Origin: Aquila chrysaetos chrysaetos
Taxonomy: Eukaryota; Chordata; Aves; Accipitriformes; Accipitridae
Assembly (NCBI RefSeq): GCF_900496995.4
Contig: NW_024470381.1
Location: 124,001-188,000 of the forward strand
DNA: 64,000 bases
Direction: 5' to 3'
The translations under genes and the position numbers were made by a program. Numbering within the stretch: position 1 is the first letter of the stretch; each line of letters begins with the position of its first letter. Under the pieces are notes generated by a model. It made no database searches and was not told the DNA's origin. It saw only the letters and a list, made by a program, of their open reading frames with translations. Below, piece by piece: positions 35,264 through 47,545 of the stretch.

Positions 35264-35747
35264 TACGCTGGTGTAATGTAGAGGTGATAGTCACTTTCTT
35301 CCATCACAAGGCAGCTTTCAAGAGGGGTGTGCAACCATTGCAAGGGCTTATAACAACCTCATGACCACTTTGGCCAAACCTGCATGAAACTGCCCCAAGA
35401 TCACGCCTGTGACCTTCCACATTTAGGTTTACAAACTGCACACACAATGCAAATTGTGCTGCGCTCTATGATCTGACACAGAGGGATCTCTACAGACTAC
35501 CAAAGTCTGATATTAGTGCATTTTTTCAGTGAAAGCTCTCACACAATTATCAGCAAGGACAATTCACTGTGTGTTTACTATATTAGCTATTGTAGTGTTT
35601 CCAAAAGAATTAACAAATTTATTTATGATTTTTCACTTTATGAGATTATCCACTCCATTCCAAACAATGATTACAGAACACAAGCAACTTCTGGCATTTC
35701 TTTCAACTAATTCAGTGCAACTAGCTGTTTATCTTGACAGGCTGCAG

Positions 35748-35835
35748 AAATAGGCTGACAGTTCTCATGCAGTTCAACAACGGGAAGAAGTGCAAAGTCC
35801 CGCACCTGGGGAGGATCAACCCCCTGCACCAGTCT
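35748..35835 (+). mobile_element. CR1 ORF2 fragment
   Basis: GGCTGACAGTTCTCATGCAG, TTCAACAACGGGAAG, TGCAAAGTCCCGCACCTGGG and CCCCCTGCACCAGT follow the CR1 reverse-transcriptase coding order. Truncated on both sides. Confidence 0.65.
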
Positions 35836-36084
35836 ATGCCAAACCAACCTAGGGAGAACTTTGTATGAAGAATTAAAACCAAGTATTCTACAGCTCACTG
35901 CAAAAGCTTTTCTGATGCCGGTCTTGGCTGCAAGAAGAAATTGTCCCAGCACTTAAGTTTCGTGGCGCCTCTTGGATGATTTTGACTTATCGGTCAAGAC
36001 TGCTGGAACAGCATTTTATTACTGCATAGCAACCCCAAAGGAATTACAGTATTGCCATTAAAGCACTACACACTTTTCATAAAT

Positions 36085-36883
36085 ATTCATGAAGTTCAAC
36101 AAGGCCAAGTGCAAGGTCCTGCACATGGGTCAGGGCAATCCCAAGCACAAATACAGGCTGGGCGGAGAATGGATTGAGAGCAGCCCCGAGAAGGATTTGG
36201 GGGTGTTGGTTGACAAGAAGCTCAACATGACCTGGCAAGGTGTGCTTGCAGGCCAGAAAGCCAACTGTATCCTCAGCTGCATCAAAAGAAGAGTTACCAG
36301 CAGGTCGAGGGAGGTGATTCTCCCCTCTACTCCACTCTCATGAGACACCCACACCTGAAGTGCTGTGTTCAGCTGTAGGGCCCCCAGCATAACAAAGACG
36401 TGGACCTGTGCGAGTGGGTCCAGAGGAGGGCCATGAACGTGATCAGAGGGCTGGAGCACCTCTCTTATGAAGACAGTTGGGGCTGGGGTCTGAAAGAGTT
36501 GGGGTTGTTCAGCCTGGAGGAGAGAAGGCTCCGGGGAGACCTTATAGCAGCCTTCCAGTACCTAAAGGAGGCCTACAAGAAAGCTGGAGAGGGACTTTTT
36601 ACAAGGTCATGTAGTGATAGGACAAGGGGTAATGGGTTTAAACTGAAAGAGAGTAGATTTAGATTAGATGTAAGGAAGAAATTCATCACGGTGAGAGTGG
36701 TGAGACACTGGAACAGGTTGCCCAGAGAAGTTGTGGATGCCCCATCGCCGGAAGTGTTCAAGGCCAGGCTGGATGGGGCTTTGAGCAACTTGGTCTAGTG
36801 GAAGGTGTCCCTGCCCATGTCAGGGGTGGAACTAGATGATCTTTAAGGTCGCTTCCAACCCAAACTGTTCTATGATTCTGTAG
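36085..36883 (+). mobile_element. CR1 LINE 3' end, about 800 bp
   Basis: Runs from ATGAAGTTCAACAAGGCCAA through the end of ORF2 and the 3' UTR to the TTCTATGATTCTG tail, so it is 5'-truncated as usual for LINE insertions. A short duplicated GGGCTGGGG-type segment near 36,478-36,500 breaks the frame. It belongs to a different subfamily from the 34,793 and 43,945 copies, judging by the 3' UTR. No function is retained. Confidence 0.88.
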
Positions 36884-38135
36884 GAGGAAATATATTGAGA
36901 CAGTTCTATTATGCTGTTAAAAAGACTCACAGATTCTCTTAATGCAGTCTTAATGAAAGAGTGGAAACAAGCAGTGGCAGGAGGTCAAGCAAATGTCAGA
37001 CATGAGTAAGGGGAAAAAAAAATAGAAATTTATTACTCAGTCTTTGAATACAAGACAGTTCTTCAAACCACAAGAACTCACCCACTTTCTCTGCAAAACA
37101 AATGGAAAAATGCGTTTACTGTTCACCGAACCAAGCTCAAAGGACCGACTTATTAATTGTGGGATTTCAATAGCGCTTAGGCCTTCTGCAAGCTATTTAA
37201 AAGACCAATTTCATCACACTAAGTCCTCTATCAATTATTATTCCTTTCCAGTGATGATTCATGAACTCACGTTTGACACGTATTTGTATACCTTAGAGTG
37301 AGGTGTTTGCTGTTGGCAACTGGCAGTAGGAAGGGACAACGCAGCCCTTTCCCAATGCCTTGAGGAGCAGAATCCCTGTTGCTATTAGCTGGGGATCCAC
37401 CTGCAATGGCAACCCCTACTTGCACAGCTGTTACATGAGCTTTCCTAGCAGGACTGTGAAAATTCCTCTGAGTTCAAAGCTGGAAGGCAGATGTTTGGGA
37501 AGTACCTGGAAAACTGCAGAGAAGAATCCAGAGTTCTGCACAATTATTTACTATCTTTATGAATTAATAAAACCTCTTGCATAGGAAAGAGCTTTGGCAT
37601 CGCGATTGGAAGTGGCAGTGCTGTGCCTGTGCACTGGGTCTCTGTTACAAGGCTGTAAAATGAAATCTTGGGTGTGCAGCTACGGTTGTACAACAATACA
37701 TGCACAGTCCCCAGTAGGAAACTGCTCTAGGATAAAGCAGAAGAAATACCAGCAGTTGGGCTTTACTTGCTTACTACTTGTATAAACATTCATATTGCAA
37801 ATAACATCAAACCATTGAAATGCAAACTAAACAAACACCACCAAAACCTACCACACACACTACAGCAATTTCTCCCCACATAATATTACTTTCTGAAACC
37901 ACTTCTGCAGCCTTTCCCATTCTTGCAATCATTATGGACCATTAATTCACACTAACCAGACCACAGTCATTATGCGACTTGATATTATTTGGAAATATAT
38001 TCAGCTGCAACGTTAAGCAAACTGCACGGAACGAGCTATAGAAGATTGACGCCCTAAACCATACTATGACAGACTGAGCAGGGAACACAAAAAATATTGA
38101 TCTTACTTGCAGGCTTCTTCAGTGGCATTAAAAAT

Positions 38136-38250
38136 CCTGAAGAATCATATAATCATTTAGGTTGGAAAAGACCTTTAAGATCATCGAGTCCAACCATAAA
38201 CCTAACACTGCCAATTGCACCACTAAACCACGTCCCTAAGCACCAGTCAT
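38136..38250 (-). mobile_element. CR1 3' end, reverse orientation
   Basis: GAATCATATAATCATTTAGG, TTGGAAAAGACCTTTAAG and ATCATCGAGTCCAACCAT are the reverse complement of a CR1 3' UTR. It ends with ACCACGTCCCTAAGCACCA, typical of this subfamily. Confidence 0.85.
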
Positions 38251-41200
38251 GTTTTGCACCACAGATACTATAAACTGCTATTGCTGCTGGAAAGAGAAGA
38301 ACATCTACTTCTCCCAGTGCCACCCGCTGCCTCTACTTAGAGACCATTTCTCAGCCTCCTCTTAAAATGTCAGCACGGCGCCTGTCCCACGTGAATTGCG
38401 ACCTCAAACCAAACAGCACTGTCTGCAGGCCAAGCCTGCACAGGAACCCACCGAGATGAACATAAGGACTGGCTGTAGGAGATGCTGTGGATGACTCAGG
38501 TTGGAGCGTTCTTTGCTTTGAGTCACTGTTGAATCAACGTCGGATTGTGATACTACGTGTCACGGTGCTGCCTTCTTAAAAAGAAATCATTATGCCTCAG
38601 CTCTTCCCTCTTGCATTACTGAAAGAGGGAAAAGTGGGATTTCTATGAAGGGAAACAACAAGTAATGAAGTGTCCACCTACTACTATTAGGCATTTGCTA
38701 TGAGAAGATGTTCAACACTAAGTGTTAAAACTCTACTGTTTCCACTCTTTAACTAGCCCAAAATGTTTTACAATTGATGACAGCTAATGACACTTATAAC
38801 AAGGCTGGCAGACAATAATTTCATTACAAATCCCATGCCACCACTGTTCCCACCATTCAAAGTCTAACAAGCATAAAATTGCATGCTCAGTATGTATGCA
38901 GGCAGGTATGTCATTACTCTTGACAAAGAAATGATAGTATTTGTAGAAAGTATGTTAACAAAAGAATAATATTCATATGAAAATCACCTTTAGTTCAATA
39001 TGAAGAAAGTGGGTTGCATACAAAAATATGTCTTTTTTCTACAGAAATATTCCATTCTTCTCAAACTTCCCTTCTTCCCAGTAGTTGTTAGCACATTGAA
39101 GACTAGTCACTGAGCAATGGATTTCAGCGCAACCATTTTGAAGCTAATCACTCTCCTCCTTTCTAACTCTGTACTAGGGAGCTGACATCAACTGATGTCA
39201 TGATTTTTTTTTTTCCCTTTATGCAATTCCTTTCACCTTTACACAGTGCAAGATAAATCAAGATACCCCTCTGTGGGTGCCCAAAATTTAGTCCCTAATA
39301 ACAAGGAGGCTGCTTTAAACTGTTTCAGCAAGACCTTAAATAAATGTCTTTGCTCAAAAGGAAAGAAAGTACTCTACACTTACTGCAGTCCTGCCCATTT
39401 GCATTTGAGGAATTAATTGGAACATTCCTATTGGTTTAATATTAATGCATTTGAACAACTCATTCGTTGCTGGCACTGACAGAGGTATACTTGAGACAAA
39501 TCAGTCTACTGGGGCGGAAAGACTCTTCTGTAATCCAGTAAAGCGTGCTTTATCAGCTGATCTCTGCAATGCATCACTGAAAGCCATTTTGTTAGCCACT
39601 GGGAAGTCTCTCTTGTTGAAAACTGGGGGTGATACTTCCTCACTCTCCCTCTCAATTGCTGTTTCATCTCTGAAGAGCACGCAACTGCCTTTATCTCTTG
39701 ACAGCTCTGAGCATTTCTAAGGCAGCAGTACCTAGAGAGAGCAACTATTCCAGGCTGCAAAGGGTATCAGGTAAAAGCTAAGCATGTCCCTCTGAAATCT
39801 GATGCACACCTCACTTTGGGACAGGGCTTAGGCACGACCAGCCCAGAGATAAACAAAGATTTTGACTCTAAGCAGAGGACTGCTTGGTTTGTACCACTTG
39901 ACACCTTCCTTTTCTGTTTAAGAAAAAACATGTTGTAATTTCTTTATCAAAGCAGTATCCCAAGTTCCGACGCATTTGGAGGGCCCCACAAGCTCTACTG
40001 CCGTCACGAAGAGACAATGCACCATCTGCAGATTGCACGGCAAATGAGGCAGGATGAAGTGATAGGGCTCTGCTTTGCAACACAAGTGCAACATTCAGGG
40101 TTTTTTTATAGTGTTTCCCCATCATCTCTACCTTCTGCCCTGCTGCTAGGACTTAAACCCACAGAAGAGCTGGGAGGAAGAAAAACCCTCCAGTCTCAGT
40201 CACGTGCTGCACAAAGTAACAAAACTATATCATAAAGCCAAGCATTCTTGCCCAGCATGCATCAGTTTCCAAAGAGACTTATAAACCCCTTGGCATCAAG
40301 ATTAATGACTTTTTTTTTTAAATTGCAGTTGTTCAGAACAATTGTGCAAAGTTTACTGTGTGTTCCTTTCCTCTTGGCTCGCAATTTCTTCTATTAGCTT
40401 GAAGTAGGATCTCTCTCTACCACCTTCCCTGATTAATGCAGAAAAATCAGGAAGCCACAGGTGCCAAAAATCAGAAGTTTGTAAGAAAATACTTCCTGCT
40501 GAGTGCACTTGTCAGGGGATGCCACCTCGATCAGCATAGCAATAAGAAACAAGCCCACTGTAAACATATATATACAGCAGTTATAAAGACTGGCACTTTA
40601 CTGTGCCTTGCCCAAACGTCCAAAATTACACATTAGAAAGTGCAAGGTATTCCTGAGCCTTTGTGATAATTGCCAGCTCATCTATTTTCTCCTTGATTGC
40701 CAAATGGTTTAGCTTCACAGCCCAAAAATGCAGAGGGTCAGTGAATAGCTTCTAGCAATTGCCCTGGCATTACCAAAATGCAACTTCTTTGGTTCTCCTA
40801 CAACCCAGCAGTCCTGCTCTTCCCTTCACCCCAGACCAGCCTGATACCAAGAACCCCTTTAGGATTGTTGCATTTAAGTGCATCTCACCAGATAACTGCA
40901 CTGTGCAAGGAAGCAATGGAGTATTTCCCTTTATTAATGTAAAGCTATAGAGACTGTTCATAATCCAGTGTGCTGCTTACTAATCAGCCCATGCTACACG
41001 TGGAACTTACTCAACAGGCTCTACCATCATTCTTAATTTGCCTTAATAACTGGGATGGTGTTCAAGAAGCATATTTGTGTTGCAGATATAAAGTTCTTGT
41101 AGCAAGGCAAAGATATGTTGACAAGCAATTTGATCCAAATGGATCTTGCTGGTTATATATTCAAAGATGACATATTAGTTCAAAAAATTCATCAAGACAA

Positions 41201-41258
41201 TTAACACACACTTCAGACACTCGTACAAACCAAAACTCTTCAAGAAGGTGGTTAATGT

Positions 41259-41274
41259 ACCACCACGTGGTGGT
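41259..41274. other. Perfect 16-bp palindrome centred on CACGTG
   Basis: ACCACCACGTGGTGGT is its own reverse complement and is centred on a canonical E-box. There is no nearby exon. Confidence 0.75.
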
Positions 41275-42944
41275 GTGCATGAGTTTTATTCCAGCTTAAA
41301 CTGTATTTGTCGCTGGCCGGAACATGTTGAAAAGCTGATACGCTGCCTTTGAAGGACAAAAAGGATGCCAAAAGTTAATCTAGACTGACATTTTTATTCA
41401 AAACACAAAAGATACAGCAGACTGGGGAAATAAAAGAAACTAGCATGTTAAGTGTCTCTTTGACCTTTGTAGATAAAGGATTCAGAAGCATTTGGGGGAC
41501 AAAAAAGAAAAAAAAAAGAAATATCAAGCTCCTCAAAGGTTTTAGCAAACTGAGCTTCAAAAGTTACCACCATTCCCTTCAGAAATAAATGTTAAATATT
41601 TAATTAGAAAATAATCTGCCAAGCAATGCTTAAAAGGCTACTCTTTTCCTTTTTCAAATATGAATGCCATGCAAGTGACCCCTCTACCACAAAACAGACA
41701 ATACTTCTGTATCAATTAATTCCTGACCACTAAGCGTCCCTCAGACACAACACTGAGTCTGGCTTTGCAGATGAAGGGCAGACTTAAGAGGTTTTTGTTT
41801 GGTGGGGTTTTTTTGTTGTTCAGGGGAGTTAGGAGTTTTGGGGGGGTTTTTTTGTTGTTTTTTGGTAGGGTTTTTGCTGTCTTCCTGCACAGGAAGACTC
41901 AAGTGCTCTGGCAAGACAGATGGATAGACATTTGGCAAGATCTGCAGCCTTGAACAGAAAGGGAACAAGTCTCTATAATCGTATAAGCATCTGCTATAAA
42001 GGAGACAAAACCCAATACTGGCTAGAAAAGCGACTCACTCTTGGCCCCTAGAGAGCACCTCATTTGTGAAATGCTTATAATCCTCCAAAAAGGACTGAAG
42101 TGAAGACTGATGGATGTAAAAGTTGAGATTGCCAGATGGTAAGTTTGTTTTTGTCCTGCAGATAGGATAAGATGACAATGGAGTCCTACAACAACATAAA
42201 AAACCAGAGGGGGAAAAATAAAATAATAATAAAAAAGAAAAAAAATCACTGAAATGCAATCTAAGCCTCCAGGTTTTGCTTGTTAATAGAATTAAAAATG
42301 ACAGAGGGGGAGAGGATTTAAAAAAAAAAAAAGGCAAAACAAAGCCTGCATTTTAGGTTTTGGTGGGATTTTTTGGTTGTGGTTTTGTTTGTTTTTTAAA
42401 CTATTTTGAATTGGATTATAAAACTACATAATGTCTTATTGCTGCTGATACGCATAATACGCACCACAAGAGCTGTCAGCAAAGGCAAACTATTTACGAG
42501 GGCCAATTAACTCTGGTTTTGTAGCTTATCTTGATTTCTGCAGCAGAGAATGGCAGCCTTTTCACGATTAGGTAGTTTGTCTTTATGACCCAAGCAATAA
42601 TAAACAAATAAAGAGGCTTCCATTTCAGAACAGGGCTAAGAAATACCAACTGAAACACGCTTGCTCTAACACAGAGATCTTGACCCTTAGCAGGAGCACG
42701 GTGTGGATTCCAGCAGTTGATTAATCACGCACCATCTACAGTGGCTGTTTCTGGAGAGCTCTGGTGTAGCTAAAAGGATTCCCCCCCCGCCCCCCCACTG
42801 GAGAAATTCCTTAAATGACAGTGCTTGGAGACAAAGTATTTTTAGAAATGAGAAGTGTATTGCTGAATATCTCCACTGAATGTTTAATCAGTGCTCAGTG
42901 AGCCTGACTGAATAGAGTTTAGAAATGTTTGTATCCAAATATGG

Positions 42945-42970
42945 TTTTATTTATTTATTTATTTATTTTT
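42945..42970. repeat. (TTTA)n microsatellite
   Basis: About six uninterrupted TTTA units followed by a T run. Confidence 0.9.
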
Positions 42971-43944
42971 AAACATGTCATATTTCTTCTCTTCATCTGA
43001 GGTCAAGCCTGTGACTAGAAAAAAAGGTGGAGAGTGCCTCTTACTTAACATCACCAGGTTGTATCATGCCCCACATGGTTGTTCTAGAAATTAGCTGTAG
43101 GTACACATTCAAGCTGTTTATGTTGTGCATAAATAAGTACATCTACGTAATCTCCTTTAAACACCTTATTCCAGTTAAATTGGAACAGATAGGAAACACC
43201 ACCAAAAAAATCCACAACATTAAAAAATTAATAATACACAGTGATTTCCAACACTAAGAACTTATCTAATTCAAGAGGAAAATGAGCTGGTGTTTCAGGG
43301 CAAGAGCAAGCACCACTATAAATCTCGAATAAGGGGCTCACCACTCCCATTCTCCCAAAAGAGTCTACTGTACGTGAATTAATATTAAAAATGGAAGACT
43401 ATTTGGAATTGTTCAGCACACTAAGACTACCTGAGCACCAGAAAGCTCTATTTTTTCATCCAGCATCTGGCAAGCAAAAGGGAGTCCAGCTTCACAGGCA
43501 TCACTATTTAGCACAATTCCCACACACATACAACTCGCATTTGTTAGGAAACATGTTTTTTCTTTCCATATAACACACAGCACGTATGTCATAACTCTCA
43601 GCTGTTAAGTATGCTGCTGTACGGCTCTCATGGTATTTGTAAACTCTCTCCCTTTCCCCATAAATATTTTATTTAACTGACAAGGTCTCATTTTATGCAT
43701 GGGAAGGATCAACTACGCCTGAACCTTTCCTGACAGGTGTTGGTTTTAATCTTCAAATCCTCATCCATCATAGGAAACCTCTCCGCACTGCTCTTGACAC
43801 CATCATATACCCGACGGCAGCACACCAGATCTTTCCACCCACTGAATTAAGACAAGCAAGACCCTCTGCTCAGTCCCTCTGCCTTCTCCAGGAAGATGTT
43901 CAACCTCTCTTGACTATATTCGGTGTGGAGATGAGCAGGATGTC

Positions 43945-44432
43945 AATACAGGAAGGACATGGACCTGCTCGAGCAGGTCCAGAGGAGGGCCACGAAGATG
44001 ATCAGAAGGCTGGAGCACCTCTCCTATGAAGACAAGCTGAGAGAGTTGGGGTTGTTCAGCCTGGAAAAGAGAAGGCTCCGGGGAGACCTCATTGCCACCT
44101 TTCAATACTTAAAGGGGGCTAAGAAGAAAGATGGCGACAAACTTTTTAGTAGGGCTTGTTGTGATAGGACAAGGGGCAGTGGTTTTAAATTAAGAGGGTA
44201 GATTCAGACTAGATATAAGGAATAAATTTTTTACGATGAGGGTGGTGAGACACTGGAACAGGTTGCCCAGATCAGTGGTCAATGCCCCCTCCCTGGGAAC
44301 ACTCAAGGTCAGGTTGGACAGGGCTCTGAGCAACCTGACCTAGTTGAAGATGTCCCTGTCCATGGCAGGGGGGTTAGACTGGGTGGTCTTTGAAGGTCCC
44401 TTCAACCCAAACCCTTCTATGACTCTATGGAT
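43945..44432 (+). mobile_element. CR1 LINE 3' end
   Basis: Begins near ACAGGAAGGACATGGACCTG and ends at the TTCTATGACTCTATGG tail. It retains the 3' UTR block (GACCTAGTTGAAGATGTCCC, GGTCTTTGAAGGTCCCTTC) that the near-identical copy at 34,793 has lost. 5'-truncated. Confidence 0.87.
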
Positions 44433-44555
44433 GGGGCTCAGACCAACCTGAGCTAGTTGAAGATGTCCCTGCTCATTGCAGGAGGGTTGGACTAGATGAC
44501 TTTTAAAGATCCCTTCCAACCCTAACTATTCTACAATTGACGATTCTATGATTCC
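44433..44555 (+). mobile_element. Second CR1 3' end directly behind the first
   Basis: GGGGCTCAGACCAACCTGAG, TAGTTGAAGATGTCCCTGC and CAGGAGGGTTGGACTAGATG repeat the 3' UTR in the same orientation and end in GACGATTCTATGATTCC. It is more diverged in its tail than the first, so it is either an older copy the first landed beside or a tandem duplication. Confidence 0.75.
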
Positions 44556-47290
44556 AATGCCAAATTAAGGTTCCTCCTTTCCATGGAAGCAGGCTTCAAA
44601 GCACAACACTTTGCAGAGGTTTTTCTGGAGCACCGAGTAACTGCCATATTTACACCACCACTTTGTTAATCCTCACACTGGAAAGCATAAAAGGGAAAAA
44701 CCCACACAACACAAACCCCTTTCCTGCGGAAATGTTTTAGCACTTCAGAGACTGGCTATTAAAAGCCCACTTCATCATAACCTTCCTCCCCTAATTAAAA
44801 CAGCTTCTGCAGGCTGAAGAATACAAGGGTGTGGTTGAACTTAACCGTGGCTTTTTTTCCAGGATTTTTTGACCTTCCAGAAGCCAAGGATTGCTCTTGA
44901 AAGCTGAAAGGTTTCCAAATGTTACTACTTAAAACATGAAGAATATTGTTGTTTCTGATGCTGCCTTTAAATGTTAGGCCAGAGAATCGCAGCATCAGCA
45001 TTACCAGTAATTAAATGCTTTGCAAAGCGCTACAGGATGTTCCACTTTGTGAAAGGCATTATGGAAATCCAAGTTGCTCGCTGCTGTGAGATAACAATCA
45101 GAAAGCTCCAGCCCCTTTTTACTGTGTTCATGTAAAACTTTGTTGTGCTATTCCAGATAGCTCTAGTTTAGCAGACATTAGAAATTAAAGCATTTCCAAC
45201 GCTGTCCTTACCTTGGTGACCTCAAAACTTTAAGCTTTTTCACAGGTTTCTAAGCAATTTTCCTAAATATTCTCAAGAGTTTTGGCTTATGAAAAAGCAA
45301 CTGACAAACTAATCTTAAATGCTCTGTGGTCTTGGAGGCTACCTTCCTTCCCTAAAACCCCTCCTAATCCTCTCTGCAGAGCAGAAATATGAAATGCATT
45401 ACAAGTGACAAACAAATGCACAATTGCTGAGATTAAACTGGAGAAAGAACCAGGAACTGAAGCAATGCACACTCCCAAGGGGTCAGAAGAGTAGCAGCAG
45501 CAACAAGTTAAAAAAGCCAAGTGCAGTGAATTGCAAGGTGCTCATTTGGGAATAAGCCTAATGAACCCTTCGCTATCTTTTTCTCTCATTTAATTCATTT
45601 CTCCTTGATCCATCTTGCTTTGAAATGAAAGTCCAAAGAATGATACAGTACTTCTGCAACAACTGCCAGTGTGAAACTTCTAGATATATTTTACTCTCTA
45701 ATGGAATATGTGACCTACAGGTACCATATCTGACCAGAATCGCTAAGCATGCATAAACTTTTCCTCTTTCATTAATGCTCTGTAGGATGCTCCGAATTCT
45801 GTAGGATTGCAGATTTTTAACAGGATGCTTCAGAGACAGGGCTGATGTAGTCATTTTTCTGGTGGTTTATTGAAACAATCTATACAATTAAGTCCATTCT
45901 GGTGAATTAATTATCCCAAACTGGAGTCAGCTATTAATAATAAACTGAATTATTCATGATTCAATTTCTTTGCAGTATCTAACACATACACGCTCCCAGG
46001 TATTGATGAGTGTGCAGGAGAAGCATGTAAACCATTTGCATAAAAAGCCCCCAGAAATGCAAGTAAAAACAGAAGATAGGAAAGATTCCCAATATCAACC
46101 CCACCTTTCAGTCACTGGATGCATAAACTTTTCGTGGTAGTTCAGCCACAGGTTGCAGTAGTTGACCTCAGCCTTTTTTCTATCCACCCTCAGCATCCTG
46201 GAGCATTTTCCTTGAAGAATTACAATATCCATATCCAAGATGAGGCACACAGGACTATGTATAACACAGCTTTATGTTGCTGCTGACCAAGTGCCTTTGC
46301 AACTATGCCCATTTGCTCACTGCTAAGTGGCATTTGCCACGAATACCTGCATACGCTGGACAAGATTTGCCCAACAAATCTGGCAGAGAACACAGAAGGG
46401 GTTTTAGAGTTATTTTTCTGAATCATAAAACCTACTAATAACTTCCCAAAATCCTACAGTGCCAAACTAAGCAACGCTGTGAGCACAGAAAACAATTATT
46501 AAAACAGAAAATACCAAATCTAATTACATGATGGCAAACAAAATAGGTGTAGATGACCTTAACACAGTATTAGTCTAGGGGACTATTCATACTGGCTGTA
46601 GTGGCTATTGCCTTTTCTAATTGCAGCACTTCATGCGTTTCAGTTGCTACTTGGGTCAATGCCCTGTTCTCCAAAAATTGCTTTCTTGCTCTAAAGTAAG
46701 ATTGTTTGCTTTCATATGAACTTAATTCTGAAACACCCATCTCTGGAAACTGAAGAAATGGTAGTTCAAAAACAATGGAAGCTCAACCACCTTTTTTTTT
46801 TTAAGGGGGATTTTACTGTGATTTTAATTTGTGCAGATGACCAAATACAAGAACATAGCTCTAAGGCCTTAACGAAATATAAAAGGGCCCCTATCCTGAT
46901 GGAAAACCAGTGGGGATTAAGCTGTTCTTCCTTCAAAGTGACCATCGAGTTGATTGTCACACCTGTACCACTCTGTGCTGCTTTTTGGGAGTCTCCTGCA
47001 CTTTCATTAATGGTTCATTTCAGTATGGAGTCCTCAAGGTAATGGATTCTCCAGTCAGATTCACGAAGTAGCATCATGGATATCACGAAGTGGCCATCCA
47101 TCCTGAAATTAAGTTATGTTCTCTTCCAGAATTGCACTTTATCAGAAGCATTAGGAGTGACAATATCACATCAGAGGCAGCAGCTGCAAGGATCGAATAC
47201 CAAATGGTACAGCAACCTAGAAAGGGCAGCCAATCTCAACATAATCTTCTCTTCTAAACCTGCCAAAAATTGTTAAGAGACTGTTTTTCT
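44556..47290. other. No gene seen
   Basis: AT-rich DNA without recognisable exons, transposons or RNA genes. A short poly-T run lies near 46,791-46,802. Confidence 0.5.
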
Positions 47291-47294
47291 CCAG

Positions 47295-47545
47295 AAAGGC
47301 TCAAACATCTAGACTGGATACAAGGAAGAAGGGTTTTTTACGATGAGGGTGGTAAAAGAAAGACTAGAACAGGTTGCTCAGAGAGGTTCTAGATGCCCCA
47401 TCCCTGGAAACATTCAAGGTCAGGTTTGACGGGGCTCTGGGCAACATGACCTAGTTGAAGATATCCCTGCTCATTGCAGGGGGATTGGACTAGATGACCT
47501 TTAAAGGTCCCTTCCAACCCAAACTATTCTATGATTCTGTGATCT
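47295..47545 (+). mobile_element. CR1 LINE 3' end, about 250 bp
   Basis: CTAGACTGGATACAAGGAAG, ACGATGAGGGTGGTAAA, ACATGACCTAGTTGAAGATA and GGATTGGACTAGATGACC lead to the TTCTATGATTCTGTG tail. Strongly 5'-truncated. Confidence 0.85.

Larger units (their letters stand above)
36890..43940. other. Gene-free AT-rich DNA
   Basis: No coding exon or RNA gene recognised. It contains a minus-strand CR1 tail at 38,136-38,250, a perfect palindrome at 41,259-41,274, G/T-rich tracts near 41,790-41,880 and 42,355-42,395, a C run near 42,781 and a (TTTA)n run at 42,945-42,970. Confidence 0.5.
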
